DNA from: Sulfuricurvum sp.
GTDB taxonomy: Bacteria; Campylobacterota; Campylobacteria; Campylobacterales; Sulfurimonadaceae
Reading direction: 5' to 3'
Assembly: GCA_030694265.1 (NCBI GenBank)
Contig: JAUXYP010000002.1
Location: 62,001-126,000 of the forward strand
DNA: 64,000 nt
In this document: in pieces, positions 8,594 through 17,409 of the stretch
Layout of the letters: every line of letters starts with the position of its first letter
How positions within the stretch are numbered: the first letter of the stretch is position 1
Program-made: the position numbers and the translations under genes
Notes under the pieces: model-generated
The model's input: only the letters and a program-made list of their open reading frames with translations
Told to the model about the DNA's origin: nothing
Database searches by the model: none

Positions 8594-9171
8594 TTGACAA
8601 GACTACCAGCTTTAATAAATGATCTTGGTCCAATAGTAATGGACTCTTTCGCAACAGCGTTACTTCCAAAAAAAGTTCCTTCGCATACAATTGTTCCACC
8701 ATTGACGATAGCTCCTGTTGAAATATGGCAGTGATCAGCGATTTGAGCGTCGTGTTCAATAAGAGATTTAGAATTGATAATACAGTTGTCCCCAATTATT
8801 GTGTTTGCATTAACAAGTGCATCATGCATTATTACAGTGGCGATCCCAATTTTTGCGTGCTTTGAGACATATGCTCTTGGTGAAATAATTGAAGGTGTCT
8901 CAAAGCCGATTATTTTTAACCGTTCCCAAAGTCTTATTCGTATATTGGGAGATTTTATTTGTCCAACAGCTATTATGGCGTATTTAATGTCATTGAATAT
9001 CTTTTCGAGATCTTCATCACATCCGATAATTTCGTAGCCAAGTATTTTTTCTCCAATCCGTTCTTTTTGATCGATGATACCGGCAATGGTAAATGAACCC
9101 TCCATTTCTATGACGTCAATAAGGGATTTACAATGTCCACCGCCGCCAATAAGGAGGATGTCTGTTTTCAT
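8590..9171 (-). CDS. legH: Sugar O/N-acetyltransferase of the NeuD/PglD family, LegH-like
   Basis: The 193-residue protein has an N-terminal Rossmann-like domain opening with ILLIGGGGHCKS and then a left-handed beta-helix of hexapeptide repeats. The histidine in IEHDAQIADHCHIS matches the PglD/NeuD catalytic base region. In legionaminic acid synthesis LegH acetylates the 4-amino group made by LegC. The gene overlaps legC by 4 bases, as expected for consecutive enzymes. An O-acetyltransferase role (NeuD) is the alternative. Confidence 0.8.
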   Translation of the reverse strand: MKTDILLIGGGGHCKSLIDVIEMEGSFTIAGIIDQKERIGEKILGYEIIGCDEDLEKIFNDIKYAIIAVGQIKSPNIRIRLWERLKIIGFETPSIISPRAYVSKHAKIGIATVIMHDALVNANTIIGDNCIINSKSLIEHDAQIADHCHISTGAIVNGGTIVCEGTFFGSNAVAKESITIGPRSFIKAGSLVK

Positions 9172-10310
9172 AGCCGCACACTGCTTGGAATATTGACGAT
9201 GCGATCTTCGAGTAATAGGGCATTACTTAGATTGGTATGTTGACATTCTTTAAACATTTCAAGTTTCGTCATAAGTGTCCAAATCGGTCGTGTCATTACA
9301 CCGTTTTCATTGGTATAGGTGAGGAATTCATCTCTTTGCTCTCGGTTTTCTAGAAGAATAGATTGCAACCAGTAATTAGAGTAAGCATTCTGCGGTTCTT
9401 TGATAAATGCGATGGAAGTATCTGCAAAAAAGCGTTCATAGATAGAAGCCAATTCTTGTTTGTTTTTTAAAAATTTTCCTAAATTTTCCAATTGAGCACA
9501 AAGAAGTGCCGCATTGAGGTTGGGGAGACGATAGTTGTACCCGATTTCATCATGTACATATTCCCATTTATGAGGGATTTTTGCTGTAGTCGTGATATGT
9601 TTGGCTCGTTTTGCCAAAATTTCATCATCAGTAACGATGACACCGCCGCCACCACTGGTGATGATCTTGTTTCCGTTGAAACTAAATGCCCCAACACATC
9701 CAAATGTCCCAGTATGTTTTTTCTTGTAATAACTTCCAAGAGATTCTGCTGCATCTTCAACTAAAGCAATATGCCATTCATCACAAATAGATTTGATTTC
9801 ATCAATACGGCATGGGTGACCGAATGTGTGCATAGGGACACATGCTTTAATGATTTTTCCATTTATGCGGTTGATACATCTGTCTTCTACAATTTCACAG
9901 TACTGCTTCAAAAAGCATTTTAGTGACAGTGGGCTAAGACCCATGGTATCAAGATCGACATCCACAAAAACAGGTGTTGCTCCGATATAGCTGATGGCAT
10001 TGGCAGTAGCTATAAAAGTAAGTGGTTGGGTGATTACTTCGTCATCTTTTTGTACTCCGGCTAAGAGCAACGCGATATGCAAAGCGGCTGTTCCATTGAC
10101 AGTAGCAATCGCGTATTTGGCTCCAACTGTATGAGCAAATTCTCTTTCAAACTGATCTACAAATTTTCCTACGCTTGAAACGAATGTAGAGTCGATACAT
10201 TCGTTTAAATAGTCTTTTTCATTACCGATAAAACGGGGTTCATGAAGCGGTATAAATTGATCTGTATTAAAAGTTTGCTTGATGAATTGTGTAACAAATT
10301 CATAATTCAT
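9168..10310 (-). CDS. legC: PLP-dependent GDP-sugar 4-aminotransferase, LegC-like
   Basis: The 380-residue DegT/DnrJ/EryC1-family aminotransferase carries the PLP lysine in FSFNGNKIITSGGGG and the substrate-binding EDAAESLGS segment. It should add an amino group at C4 of the 4-keto sugar produced by LegB. The N-terminal extension before the fold core and the GNKIIT motif match LegC-type enzymes rather than PseC. The start overlaps the LegB stop by one base. Confidence 0.85.
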   Translation of the reverse strand: MNYEFVTQFIKQTFNTDQFIPLHEPRFIGNEKDYLNECIDSTFVSSVGKFVDQFEREFAHTVGAKYAIATVNGTAALHIALLLAGVQKDDEVITQPLTFIATANAISYIGATPVFVDVDLDTMGLSPLSLKCFLKQYCEIVEDRCINRINGKIIKACVPMHTFGHPCRIDEIKSICDEWHIALVEDAAESLGSYYKKKHTGTFGCVGAFSFNGNKIITSGGGGVIVTDDEILAKRAKHITTTAKIPHKWEYVHDEIGYNYRLPNLNAALLCAQLENLGKFLKNKQELASIYERFFADTSIAFIKEPQNAYSNYWLQSILLENREQRDEFLTYTNENGVMTRPIWTLMTKLEMFKECQHTNLSNALLLEDRIVNIPSSVRL

Positions 10311-11500
10311 TACATTTTCCCATCGAGGTATTTCCCGGTTTCCTTATGGCCAAAATTGGGGATCATTTCAAAAAAAAGTCCAACTATTTGATCTTTAGTC
10401 CATGTTTGCATATTTTTCATTTGATTAATTTCATTTGTGAAATTATTTAGTTTTGACTCATCATAATCAGGTTCATTTTTTATGACACCAAGATTTTGAA
10501 ATTTTTCCATGTCCAATATCTCATTATCGGTAAAAAATTCTTCAAAATCTTTTTCTCCTGTTGTGTCGCTGGTTGTGAAAAGACATGGCCATTTACCTTG
10601 ATTCGGTAAGGTTTTTACAAGTTCCCTTGCTTCACCCTCTGTTTGGCAAATGTATGGTTCATATCCTAAATTTTTAAGATATTTTACTGCAATATCGGCA
10701 AAGCTGATGAGGTGAAGTGCTTCGCTAAGTTTTGGGAAAAATATGTCGCGATTTTCACCGAAAATACACGACATAAGGCACAATTCACCGGATTCCTGTG
10801 GTGTAACAAAATAGCGTTTAATATCATTTGGCGCGACGATAGGTTGGCGTTTTTGTATCCGTTGATTGAATCCATGTAGAAGTGAACCGTCACTAAATGC
10901 AACATTAGCAAAACGTGCAGTGGAAATAGTAATCTCCCGACTTCTGCGCATTAAATACATCTCCATGATCCGCTTACTCGCACCCATCATATTGACAGGA
11001 TTGGCTGCTTTGTCAGTGGAAACGCAAAAATATTTTTTTGTCCCTTTGTGGATTGATTGTTGCAGTGTTTTATCGGTATTAAAAATATTAACGTTTATCA
11101 TCCGCATAAGAGTAAAAGGGTCTTTTTCACTTCGTACATGTTTGAGAGCAGAAAGATTTAAGACGTAATCAAATTGTCCATCTGCCTGGATAAACGCATC
11201 GTATTCAGTGGAACCTATATCAAGGGCAAAAGTTTGAAAATCTCCGTCGATATATCCATATGAACTACGGATATCTCGGACTAATTCGACCATATTATTT
11301 TCGCTGATATCAACCACATGTAGTTTCATTGGGTTACGTTTGAATATCTCTTTGGTAACTGCTTGCCCAATAGATCCAGCAGCGCCGATGACCAAAAATG
11401 TGGAAGAAGACACAATTTCAGATAATTCCTTTGCAAAATACTTCATATCTGAGGCGAAAAGCTCTTGATCTCTACTCAGCAGGGCTAAAGTATTATCCAT
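10310..11500 (-). CDS. legB: GDP-GlcNAc 4,6-dehydratase-type SDR enzyme, LegB-like
   Basis: The 396-residue extended SDR protein has the NAD(P)-binding motif VIGAAGSIGQA near residues 37-48 and the family segment STDKAANPVNMMGASKR. Met replaces the usual Tyr of the YxxxK motif there, as in the FlaA1/PseB/CapD inverting dehydratase group. It should make the 4-keto-6-deoxy sugar that LegC aminates. The C-terminal ~120 residues lie beyond the usual PseB length, which fits LegB (Cj1319-like) rather than PseB. Substrate nucleotide (GDP or UDP) is inferred from the PtmE gene downstream. Confidence 0.82.
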   Translation of the reverse strand: MDNTLALLSRDQELFASDMKYFAKELSEIVSSSTFLVIGAAGSIGQAVTKEIFKRNPMKLHVVDISENNMVELVRDIRSSYGYIDGDFQTFALDIGSTEYDAFIQADGQFDYVLNLSALKHVRSEKDPFTLMRMINVNIFNTDKTLQQSIHKGTKKYFCVSTDKAANPVNMMGASKRIMEMYLMRRSREITISTARFANVAFSDGSLLHGFNQRIQKRQPIVAPNDIKRYFVTPQESGELCLMSCIFGENRDIFFPKLSEALHLISFADIAVKYLKNLGYEPYICQTEGEARELVKTLPNQGKWPCLFTTSDTTGEKDFEEFFTDNEILDMEKFQNLGVIKNEPDYDESKLNNFTNEINQMKNMQTWTKDQIVGLFFEMIPNFGHKETGKYLDGKM

Positions 11501-11501
11501 T

Positions 11502-12599
11502 TTAATACTTAATTTTTTTCATGATTGTAACGATATTATTTAAATCATCTTCACTCAAATGCTCGCCAATTGGTAAACTCAATAGTTCATCATCGCTACT
11601 ATTAGCAAAAAATTCTTCACTACCTTGATCAGCATAATTGTATGCTTTCAGTTTGGGTAAAGATATAGGATAATGGACTCCAGTAGAGATATCATTATCT
11701 TTTAAATACCGCTGTAATTCATCTCTTTTTTTAGTCCGTATTACAAATAGATGATAAACTTGCTTTGCCCAATCTTCTTTTATTGGTAAGACAATATCAT
11801 TAATATCTTTTAAATTTTCAAGATAAAAATTTGCGATTTTAATCCTAGCATCTGTCCAACTATCTAGATGCTTTAGTTTAACAGATAATATTGCAGCCTG
11901 AAGGCCATCTAATCTGGAATTTCGACCTTCAAATTCGTGGTTGTATTTATCTATGCGACCATGGTTCGCAATCATTCTGGATCTTTTAGCTAAATTATCA
12001 TCATTTGTTACAATAGCTCCACCGTCTCCATAGGCACCGAGATTTTTCCCAGGGTAAAAACTGAAAGTTCCAATGTTGCCAATTGCACCCACTTTTTTGC
12101 CTTTATACTCTGCTCCATGAGCTTGTGCACAGTCCTCTATGATTTTGAGATCGTGCTTTTTTGCAATTTCAAGAAGTGGATCCATATCGCATGGATGGCC
12201 ATAAAGATGGACGGCAATAATGGCTTTTGTATTAGGGGTAATCTTGGATTTTAGGCTTGATATTGAGATGGTGTAATTATTTGGATCGCAATCACAAAAC
12301 ACAACTTTATGGCCACTTCTAGATACAGATTCGCTAGAGGCAATAAAGCTATTTGCTGGAACAATAATTTCACCTCCCATAGGTAACTTAAGTGCTTCTA
12401 TAGCAATCTCAAGCGCGTCTGTTCCATTTCCTACACCTATGCAAAACTTTGCTTCCTGATAAGTTGCAAATTCTTCTTCAAATTTTTCAACATATTTCCC
12501 CCCTATAAAAGCTGACTCAGAGATTACATTTTTAATAGCTAGGTCTATTTCATTTTTTATACTGTCATATTGACTTTTTAAGTCCAAGAATTGAATCAT
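11502..12599 (-). CDS. DegT/DnrJ/EryC1 sugar aminotransferase (WbpE/FdtB-like)
   Basis: The 365-residue PLP aminotransferase starts IQFLDLKSQYDSI, has EDCAQAHGA, and carries the PLP lysine in FSFYPGKNLGAYGDGG. It belongs to the group containing WbpE and FdtB/QdtB, which aminate C3-keto nucleotide sugars. The adjacent acetyltransferase and Gfo/Idh oxidase would complete oxidation, amination and acetylation at C3. The gene overlaps the acetyltransferase gene by 4 bases. It is a second aminotransferase, distinct in sequence from LegC. Confidence 0.82.
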   Translation of the reverse strand: MIQFLDLKSQYDSIKNEIDLAIKNVISESAFIGGKYVEKFEEEFATYQEAKFCIGVGNGTDALEIAIEALKLPMGGEIIVPANSFIASSESVSRSGHKVVFCDCDPNNYTISISSLKSKITPNTKAIIAVHLYGHPCDMDPLLEIAKKHDLKIIEDCAQAHGAEYKGKKVGAIGNIGTFSFYPGKNLGAYGDGGAIVTNDDNLAKRSRMIANHGRIDKYNHEFEGRNSRLDGLQAAILSVKLKHLDSWTDARIKIANFYLENLKDINDIVLPIKEDWAKQVYHLFVIRTKKRDELQRYLKDNDISTGVHYPISLPKLKAYNYADQGSEEFFANSSDDELLSLPIGEHLSEDDLNNIVTIMKKIKY

Positions 12600-13066
12600 A
12601 CTGACAAGCTCCGAATCTTTTTAGCTGGATTTCCTACATAAATGCCAGCTTCATTAATGTTCTTTGTTACCACTGAACCAGCACCTATTACTACATTGTC
12701 ACAAATAGATACTGGTAAAATTGTTGAATTTGAACCTATGGATACATTATTCCCAATTTGTGTACTTTTCCATAATTTCTTATCCCCATTTGCTGGTTTT
12801 CCTGTTGCAAATAAATCATTGATGAACATCACTCCATGTGCTACAACGGTATTGTCACCTATGGTAACGAGTTCACAAATAAATGTGTGGGATTGTATTT
12901 TACAGTTTTCGCCAATTTTTACATTTTTTTGTATTTCAGTGAATGGACCTATAAATGTGTCGTTGCCAACTTGACATCCGTAGATATTTGTTGGTTCAAT
13001 AATAGTAACGTTTTCCCCAAAATCGACATCAATGATTTTTGACTGATACAGTGTTGGCATGTTCAC
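12596..13066 (-). CDS. Hexapeptide-repeat sugar N-acetyltransferase (WbpD-like)
   Basis: The 156-residue protein is almost entirely left-handed beta-helix, with repeats such as IGENCKIQSHTFI, IGDNTVV, IGNNVSIG and VVIGAGSVV, and ends with the coenzyme-A-binding PAKKI segment typical of WbpD/FdtC-like enzymes. It probably acetylates the amino sugar made by the aminotransferase encoded next. The listed start is GTG at 13066, which has AGGA about 9 bases upstream. ATG at 13060 is a credible alternative. Confidence 0.8.
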   Translation of the reverse strand: MNMPTLYQSKIIDVDFGENVTIIEPTNIYGCQVGNDTFIGPFTEIQKNVKIGENCKIQSHTFICELVTIGDNTVVAHGVMFINDLFATGKPANGDKKLWKSTQIGNNVSIGSNSTILPVSICDNVVIGAGSVVTKNINEAGIYVGNPAKKIRSLSV

Positions 13067-14125
13067 TTATTTTTGTCCTAATTTGCATTTTTTTGGTTGA
13101 AATCTTAAAAAAACTTCTCGACCTGTTTCGATAGATTCATAAATTGCAGAGATCAGCTCAATACTTTTGCGACCAGCCAAACCATCTACAAGATGTTTTT
13201 TTGAGTTTAAAATGCTATCAACAACATGCTCATAATATGCATGATGTCCAAATCCGTATACATTAGGTGGATTCACAGAATATTTTTCCATAATATTTTC
13301 ATCGTCAGGTAAAGTATTTTGGAAGTTCCAGTGTAACATTTTATTAACGGCAAAACCGCCTATCTCAACGGTTCCATTTTCTCCCATTATTGTCATGGAG
13401 CCTTCTAAATCTTTTGGTCTAACTGCTGTAGTGGCTTCTATCATACCTAAAGCACCATTTTTGAACTTAAGTATGACGACAGCAGTGTCTTCGGCTTCAA
13501 TATTTACTAATGCAGTCATGCTCTTGGCAAATACTGATTCAACATCACCCATCATCCACTCTAAAAGATCAACATGATGACTTGCTTGATTTGTCAAGAC
13601 ACCGCCATCTAACGCCCATGTTCCTCTCCAGTTGGCCTGATCATAATAATGCTGATCTCTACACCATCTGACGCGTATTGTACCCATTACGAGTTTACCA
13701 AAACGTTTTGCTTCAACTGCCTTTCTAAGCTTCATAATAGGAACATTAAAACGATTTTGTTTAACTACAAACAGTTTGCATCCATATGCGTCACAAGCAG
13801 CAATCATTGCATCGGCATCATCTAATGTCAAAGCCATTGGCTTTTCTACAATTATGTGCTTGCCGTATTTTGCCAAGTTTATAACATGTTGGGCATGATA
13901 ACCACTTTCAGTCAAAACGGAAATAACGTCTATATCCATAGAAGTCATCATCAGATCCATATCTGTAAAATATGGAACATTATATTGATTTGCAATTTCT
14001 TTTGCTTTTTCTTCAACAATATCACAAACAGCTACCAAGGAAGCATTAGTGATCTGACTTAAGCCAAGTAATTCACCATGACGTTTAGCAATTCTTCCGC
14101 ATCCTACTAAAGCAAACTTCAACAT
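13067..14125 (-). CDS. Gfo/Idh/MocA-family nucleotide-sugar oxidoreductase (WbpB/WlbA-like)
   Basis: The 352-residue protein opens with the Rossmann motif FALVGCGRIAKRH and has the EKPMAL segment with the conserved active-site lysine, then KQNRFN and the WRGTWALDGG substrate region. WbpB/WlbA enzymes oxidise C3 of a UDP-hexuronic acid, and the aminotransferase and acetyltransferase encoded next would act on that ketone. The gene begins 2 bases after the nucleotide-sugar dehydrogenase gene. A different Gfo/Idh sugar oxidation is possible, but the four-gene set makes C3 oxidation the best guess. Confidence 0.78.
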   Translation of the reverse strand: MLKFALVGCGRIAKRHGELLGLSQITNASLVAVCDIVEEKAKEIANQYNVPYFTDMDLMMTSMDIDVISVLTESGYHAQHVINLAKYGKHIIVEKPMALTLDDADAMIAACDAYGCKLFVVKQNRFNVPIMKLRKAVEAKRFGKLVMGTIRVRWCRDQHYYDQANWRGTWALDGGVLTNQASHHVDLLEWMMGDVESVFAKSMTALVNIEAEDTAVVILKFKNGALGMIEATTAVRPKDLEGSMTIMGENGTVEIGGFAVNKMLHWNFQNTLPDDENIMEKYSVNPPNVYGFGHHAYYEHVVDSILNSKKHLVDGLAGRKSIELISAIYESIETGREVFLRFQPKKCKLGQK

Positions 14126-14126
14126 A

Positions 14127-15452
14127 TTATTTGACTCCTATCTGGATGTATGAAAATCCTAAATCTTCCATCTGTGTCTTGCTGTACTGGTTTCGTCCGT
14201 CAAATATCATAGGTTTTTTCAATCGTAGTTTAATTTCATCAAAATTTGGGCTGCGGAACTCTTTCCATTCAGTAATGATAATAAGGCTATTCGCATCATT
14301 TAAAGCATCATACTTGTTATCAGTATAGCTAACATGTTTGTTACTTTTGAAGTAATATTTTTTAGCTTCATTCATGGCTTTTGGGTCGTATACTTGAACT
14401 TTTGCGCCGCGTCTGGTTAATTCTGAAATAATTGTTATTGAGCTTGCTTCACGCATATCATCAGTTTCAGGCTTGAAAGCAAGCCCCCAGATGGCAAATG
14501 TACACTCTGATAGATCTTCACCAAAGCATTTGACGATTTTTTCGGCTATAACATGTTTTTGGGCGTAATTTACGGCTTCTACAGAATTGAGTATTAGTGG
14601 GGTATACCCATTGTCTTTAGCAGTACGGGCTAATGCCTGAACATCCTTTGGAAAACAGCTTCCGCCATAACCGCATCCTGGATAAATAAAGCTATATCCG
14701 ATTCGGCTATCGCTTCCAATTCCATGACGAACCTGATTAATATCTGCGCCAACCCGTTCACAGATATTTGCCATTTCGTTCATAAAACTTATTTTTGTTG
14801 CAAGCATTGCATTTGCAACATATTTTGTCATCTCTGCGCTACGGGTGTCCATAGTAATGAATCGGTCATTTTTAGCCATAAAAGGTTGATATAACCTATG
14901 CATTGTATCAAAAGACTTTTGATTTTCAGCACCGATAATAACACGATCTGGATGCATAAAATCTTTGATAGCTGCCCCTTCCTTGAGGAATTCCGGATTA
15001 GAAACCACATCAAAAAGAAAAGATTTTTTTCGCTGATCAAGCTCAGCTTGTATTGTTGATCGTACTTTCTCAGCCGTACCTACGGGTACAGTTGATTTGT
15101 CAACAATGGTCATAGAATGAATCATGTGTTTTCCAATGCTTTTTGCAACAGCTAAAACATATTGTAAATCAGCACTGCCATCTTCATCTTGCGGCGTACC
15201 AACTGCAATGAAGCAGATATCACTTTGTTCAAGAGCCTCGGCAATATCAGTTGTAAATCGTAGTGTTCCATTGGTATGATTTTCTAACACCATCGCTTCT
15301 AAACCAGGTTCATAAATTGGGATGATCCCGGATTGAAGGTTATTGATTTTTTCTTGGTCAATGTCTACGCATATAACAGTATTACCTAGTTCTGCAAAGC
15401 ATACACCGCTAACCAACCCTACATAGCCTGTCCCAATAATAGAAATTTTCAT
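14127..15452 (-). CDS. ugd: UDP-glucose/UDP-hexose 6-dehydrogenase
   Basis: This 441-residue enzyme makes UDP-glucuronic acid or a related UDP-uronic acid in two NAD-dependent steps. It has the N-terminal GTGYVGLVSG Rossmann motif, the IYEPGLE segment, VGTPQDEDGSADL and the catalytic cysteine in YPGCGYGGSCFPKD. These features place it with UDP-glucose dehydrogenases rather than the WbpA/WecC UDP-HexNAc group. It abuts metK upstream and the Gfo/Idh gene downstream. Which sugar it oxidises here is uncertain. Confidence 0.9.
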   Translation of the reverse strand: MKISIIGTGYVGLVSGVCFAELGNTVICVDIDQEKINNLQSGIIPIYEPGLEAMVLENHTNGTLRFTTDIAEALEQSDICFIAVGTPQDEDGSADLQYVLAVAKSIGKHMIHSMTIVDKSTVPVGTAEKVRSTIQAELDQRKKSFLFDVVSNPEFLKEGAAIKDFMHPDRVIIGAENQKSFDTMHRLYQPFMAKNDRFITMDTRSAEMTKYVANAMLATKISFMNEMANICERVGADINQVRHGIGSDSRIGYSFIYPGCGYGGSCFPKDVQALARTAKDNGYTPLILNSVEAVNYAQKHVIAEKIVKCFGEDLSECTFAIWGLAFKPETDDMREASSITIISELTRRGAKVQVYDPKAMNEAKKYYFKSNKHVSYTDNKYDALNDANSLIIITEWKEFRSPNFDEIKLRLKKPMIFDGRNQYSKTQMEDLGFSYIQIGVK

Positions 15453-16652
15453 TTAACGAAGAACCTCAAACTTATCTATTTCATCCAGTTTTTCCCATGG
15501 GTAATCACTTTGACCTACTTGCCCACGACTGGCAACATCAGCGTATAAGAATGTCTCTTCGCTAGGGTGGTCAAGATTAAATTTACGAGTGATCCAATTA
15601 GGAGTTAGAGAAAAATTATCCATTACAAACTGTGAGAGAATATCATCATTCAAACCCTCGATTGAAGTACCATAAGTGTCTACAGCGACAGAGGTGGGTT
15701 TTGCAACACCGATGGCATATGAGATTTGTACGACACATTTTTTGGCTAGTCCTGCAGCTACGATATGTTTAGCGATCCAACGTGCTGCATAGAGACCTGA
15801 TCGGTCGACTTTTGTATAGTCTTTTGAGCTTTGAGCACCGCCACCGATAGGGGCATAGCCACCAAAGCTGTCCACGATGAGTTTACGTCCTGTTAGACCG
15901 CTATCGTGAAGGCTGGAGTGCGAAACATATTTTCCGGTTGGATTGATGTGAATGATGCATGTTTTTGGATCAAACAGTTGGGTTGGAAGACCAGTATCGA
16001 GAATAAGTTCCATGATTAGTTCACGTACCTGTTCAATATTCATCGTATGAACACATGGAGCAGAGACAACTATCGTATGGATATGTTGTGGATTGCAGTT
16101 TTCAAAATTATCTTTGACCCCATAATCCATAGTAACTTGTGTTTTTATATCCACACCAAGCTTGTGTGGATGAGCAAGAGCGTAATGATAGACTTTTTCC
16201 ATAAGCATACGAGCATAGGTGATCGCGCTTGGCATATAGTTGGCTGTTTCACTATCGGCATAACCGAACATGATCCCTTGATCACCCGCACCCGTTTCAC
16301 CGTCATCTTGATCGACACCCTGATTAATGTCAGGGCTTTGGCGGTTAAGAAGAACTTGTACCTCTACATCATCTGGGTGAAGACATTCTTCTCTCGTAAA
16401 GTTGGGATTGCCATCATAGCCGATTTTTTTGAGGGCATCGATGACGATTTGCTTGTATCCGTCAATACTAAGCTCAGTAGCCGAGGTTACTTCTCCACCG
16501 ATGATGACATGTTTCCCAGCAACAAATACTTCACTTGCCACACGGCTTTTAGAATCACCGATTATAAGGCGATCTACGATACTGTCCGCAATGATATCGG
16601 CACATTTATCGGGATGGCCTGGGCTGACTACTTCACTGGTAAAGAGATACAT
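15453..16652 (-). CDS. metK: S-adenosylmethionine synthetase
   Basis: MetK makes SAM from methionine and ATP. The 399-residue protein has the N-terminal SPGHPDKCADIIADS motif, the GAGDQGIMFGYA ATP-binding loop and GGGAQSSKDYTKVDRS near the centre, and is full length. It is a housekeeping enzyme, yet its stop touches the start of ugd, so the glycan genes appear to be transcribed from its promoter. The operon also contains a SAM-dependent methyltransferase, which may explain the linkage. Confidence 0.96.
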   Translation of the reverse strand: MYLFTSEVVSPGHPDKCADIIADSIVDRLIIGDSKSRVASEVFVAGKHVIIGGEVTSATELSIDGYKQIVIDALKKIGYDGNPNFTREECLHPDDVEVQVLLNRQSPDINQGVDQDDGETGAGDQGIMFGYADSETANYMPSAITYARMLMEKVYHYALAHPHKLGVDIKTQVTMDYGVKDNFENCNPQHIHTIVVSAPCVHTMNIEQVRELIMELILDTGLPTQLFDPKTCIIHINPTGKYVSHSSLHDSGLTGRKLIVDSFGGYAPIGGGAQSSKDYTKVDRSGLYAARWIAKHIVAAGLAKKCVVQISYAIGVAKPTSVAVDTYGTSIEGLNDDILSQFVMDNFSLTPNWITRKFNLDHPSEETFLYADVASRGQVGQSDYPWEKLDEIDKFEVLR

Positions 16653-16698
16653 TAATGAATTCCTTGTTAAGGTTTTTTAGTGATTAAATCATATGAAG

Positions 16699-16704
16699 GT
16701 TATA
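16699..16704 (-). promoter_or_regulatory. Candidate -10 element for the metK-glycan operon
   Basis: On the minus strand the hexamer TATAAC lies about 47 bases upstream of the metK ATG. No -35 element is evident, as is usual for this phylum. This is the most plausible start for the metK and glycan operon within the 175-base divergent gap. No SAM riboswitch was recognised in the short leader. Confidence 0.3.
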
Positions 16705-16798
16705 CTTGAATGCATCAAAAAATAAACTTTCTTTAGTTGTAAACGGTATGATTTTGTATGAAATATTAGCATAATATAGTAGAAATCATCTAATAAAG

Positions 16799-16804
16799 TA
16801 TAAT
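16799..16804 (+). promoter_or_regulatory. Candidate -10 element for the methyltransferase-asnB pair
   Basis: A perfect TATAAT lies 23 bases before the methyltransferase ATG at 16828, in an AT-rich stretch. This predicts a leader of about 17 bases. No -35 element is obvious. Confidence 0.5.
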
Positions 16805-16827
16805 TAGACTAAAAAAAGAGTCCGTAA

Positions 16828-17409
16828 ATGAGCCGTGTTGATAATACTACTTTTTATCATGCTTCAATCACAGAATATGGCTTGAATGCGCGGGGGGTTC
16901 ATTGGCATTCGCGCCAAGCGCAGGAAATACGTTTTAAGCAACTATTGGCGCTTTTGCCATCCGATGCGAAAGAGATTGTGGATGCCGGATGTGGGTTTGG
17001 GGATTTGTATTGGTACATGAGTGAAGAACAAAGAGCGTCCATAGAGTATATTGGATTGGATGCACTTGAGGTGATGGTATACGAAGCGCAGATACGCACA
17101 GGAAAGAGCATTTATCAATGTGACATACTCAATGACACCTTGGTGGAGGGGGACTTTTACCTCTGTAGCGGTGCGCTGAATATTTTGACCCGTTACGAGG
17201 CACATCGATTTATACGTCGCTGTTACGATGCATCTTCCGGAGGGATTATTTTTAATTTTTTAGAAGGCGAAGATACCTCGAAGACCTATAATTATTTGCA
17301 AAGAAATCAGATTGAGGCATTGGGGAATCATTTGGGTGCACGTATGAAATTTCGAACTGGGTATTACAAAGAGGATTGCACGGTAGCATTTTATAAGGAT
17401 GTTTGCTGA
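16828..17409 (+). CDS. Class I SAM-dependent methyltransferase
   Basis: The 193-residue protein has the SAM-binding motif IVDAGCGFGDLYWYM at roughly residues 49-63, an acidic GLDAL motif II, and CDILND further on. The substrate is unknown. Its stop overlaps the asnB start by one base, so the two are co-translated. It is transcribed away from metK, from a shared 175-base region. It lacks the zinc ribbon of the glycan-operon methyltransferase and is not an obvious paralogue of it. Confidence 0.75.
   Translation: MSRVDNTTFYHASITEYGLNARGVHWHSRQAQEIRFKQLLALLPSDAKEIVDAGCGFGDLYWYMSEEQRASIEYIGLDALEVMVYEAQIRTGKSIYQCDILNDTLVEGDFYLCSGALNILTRYEAHRFIRRCYDASSGGIIFNFLEGEDTSKTYNYLQRNQIEALGNHLGARMKFRTGYYKEDCTVAFYKDVC

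Noticed and set aside
10310-11500. PseB-type dehydratase of pseudaminic acid synthesis
   Set aside because: The long C-terminal extension and the companion LegC-type aminotransferase fit LegB better, and no PseC, PseG or PseH genes are seen.
16653-16827. SAM riboswitch upstream of metK
   Set aside because: The leader on the metK side is short and shows no recognisable multi-helix structure.
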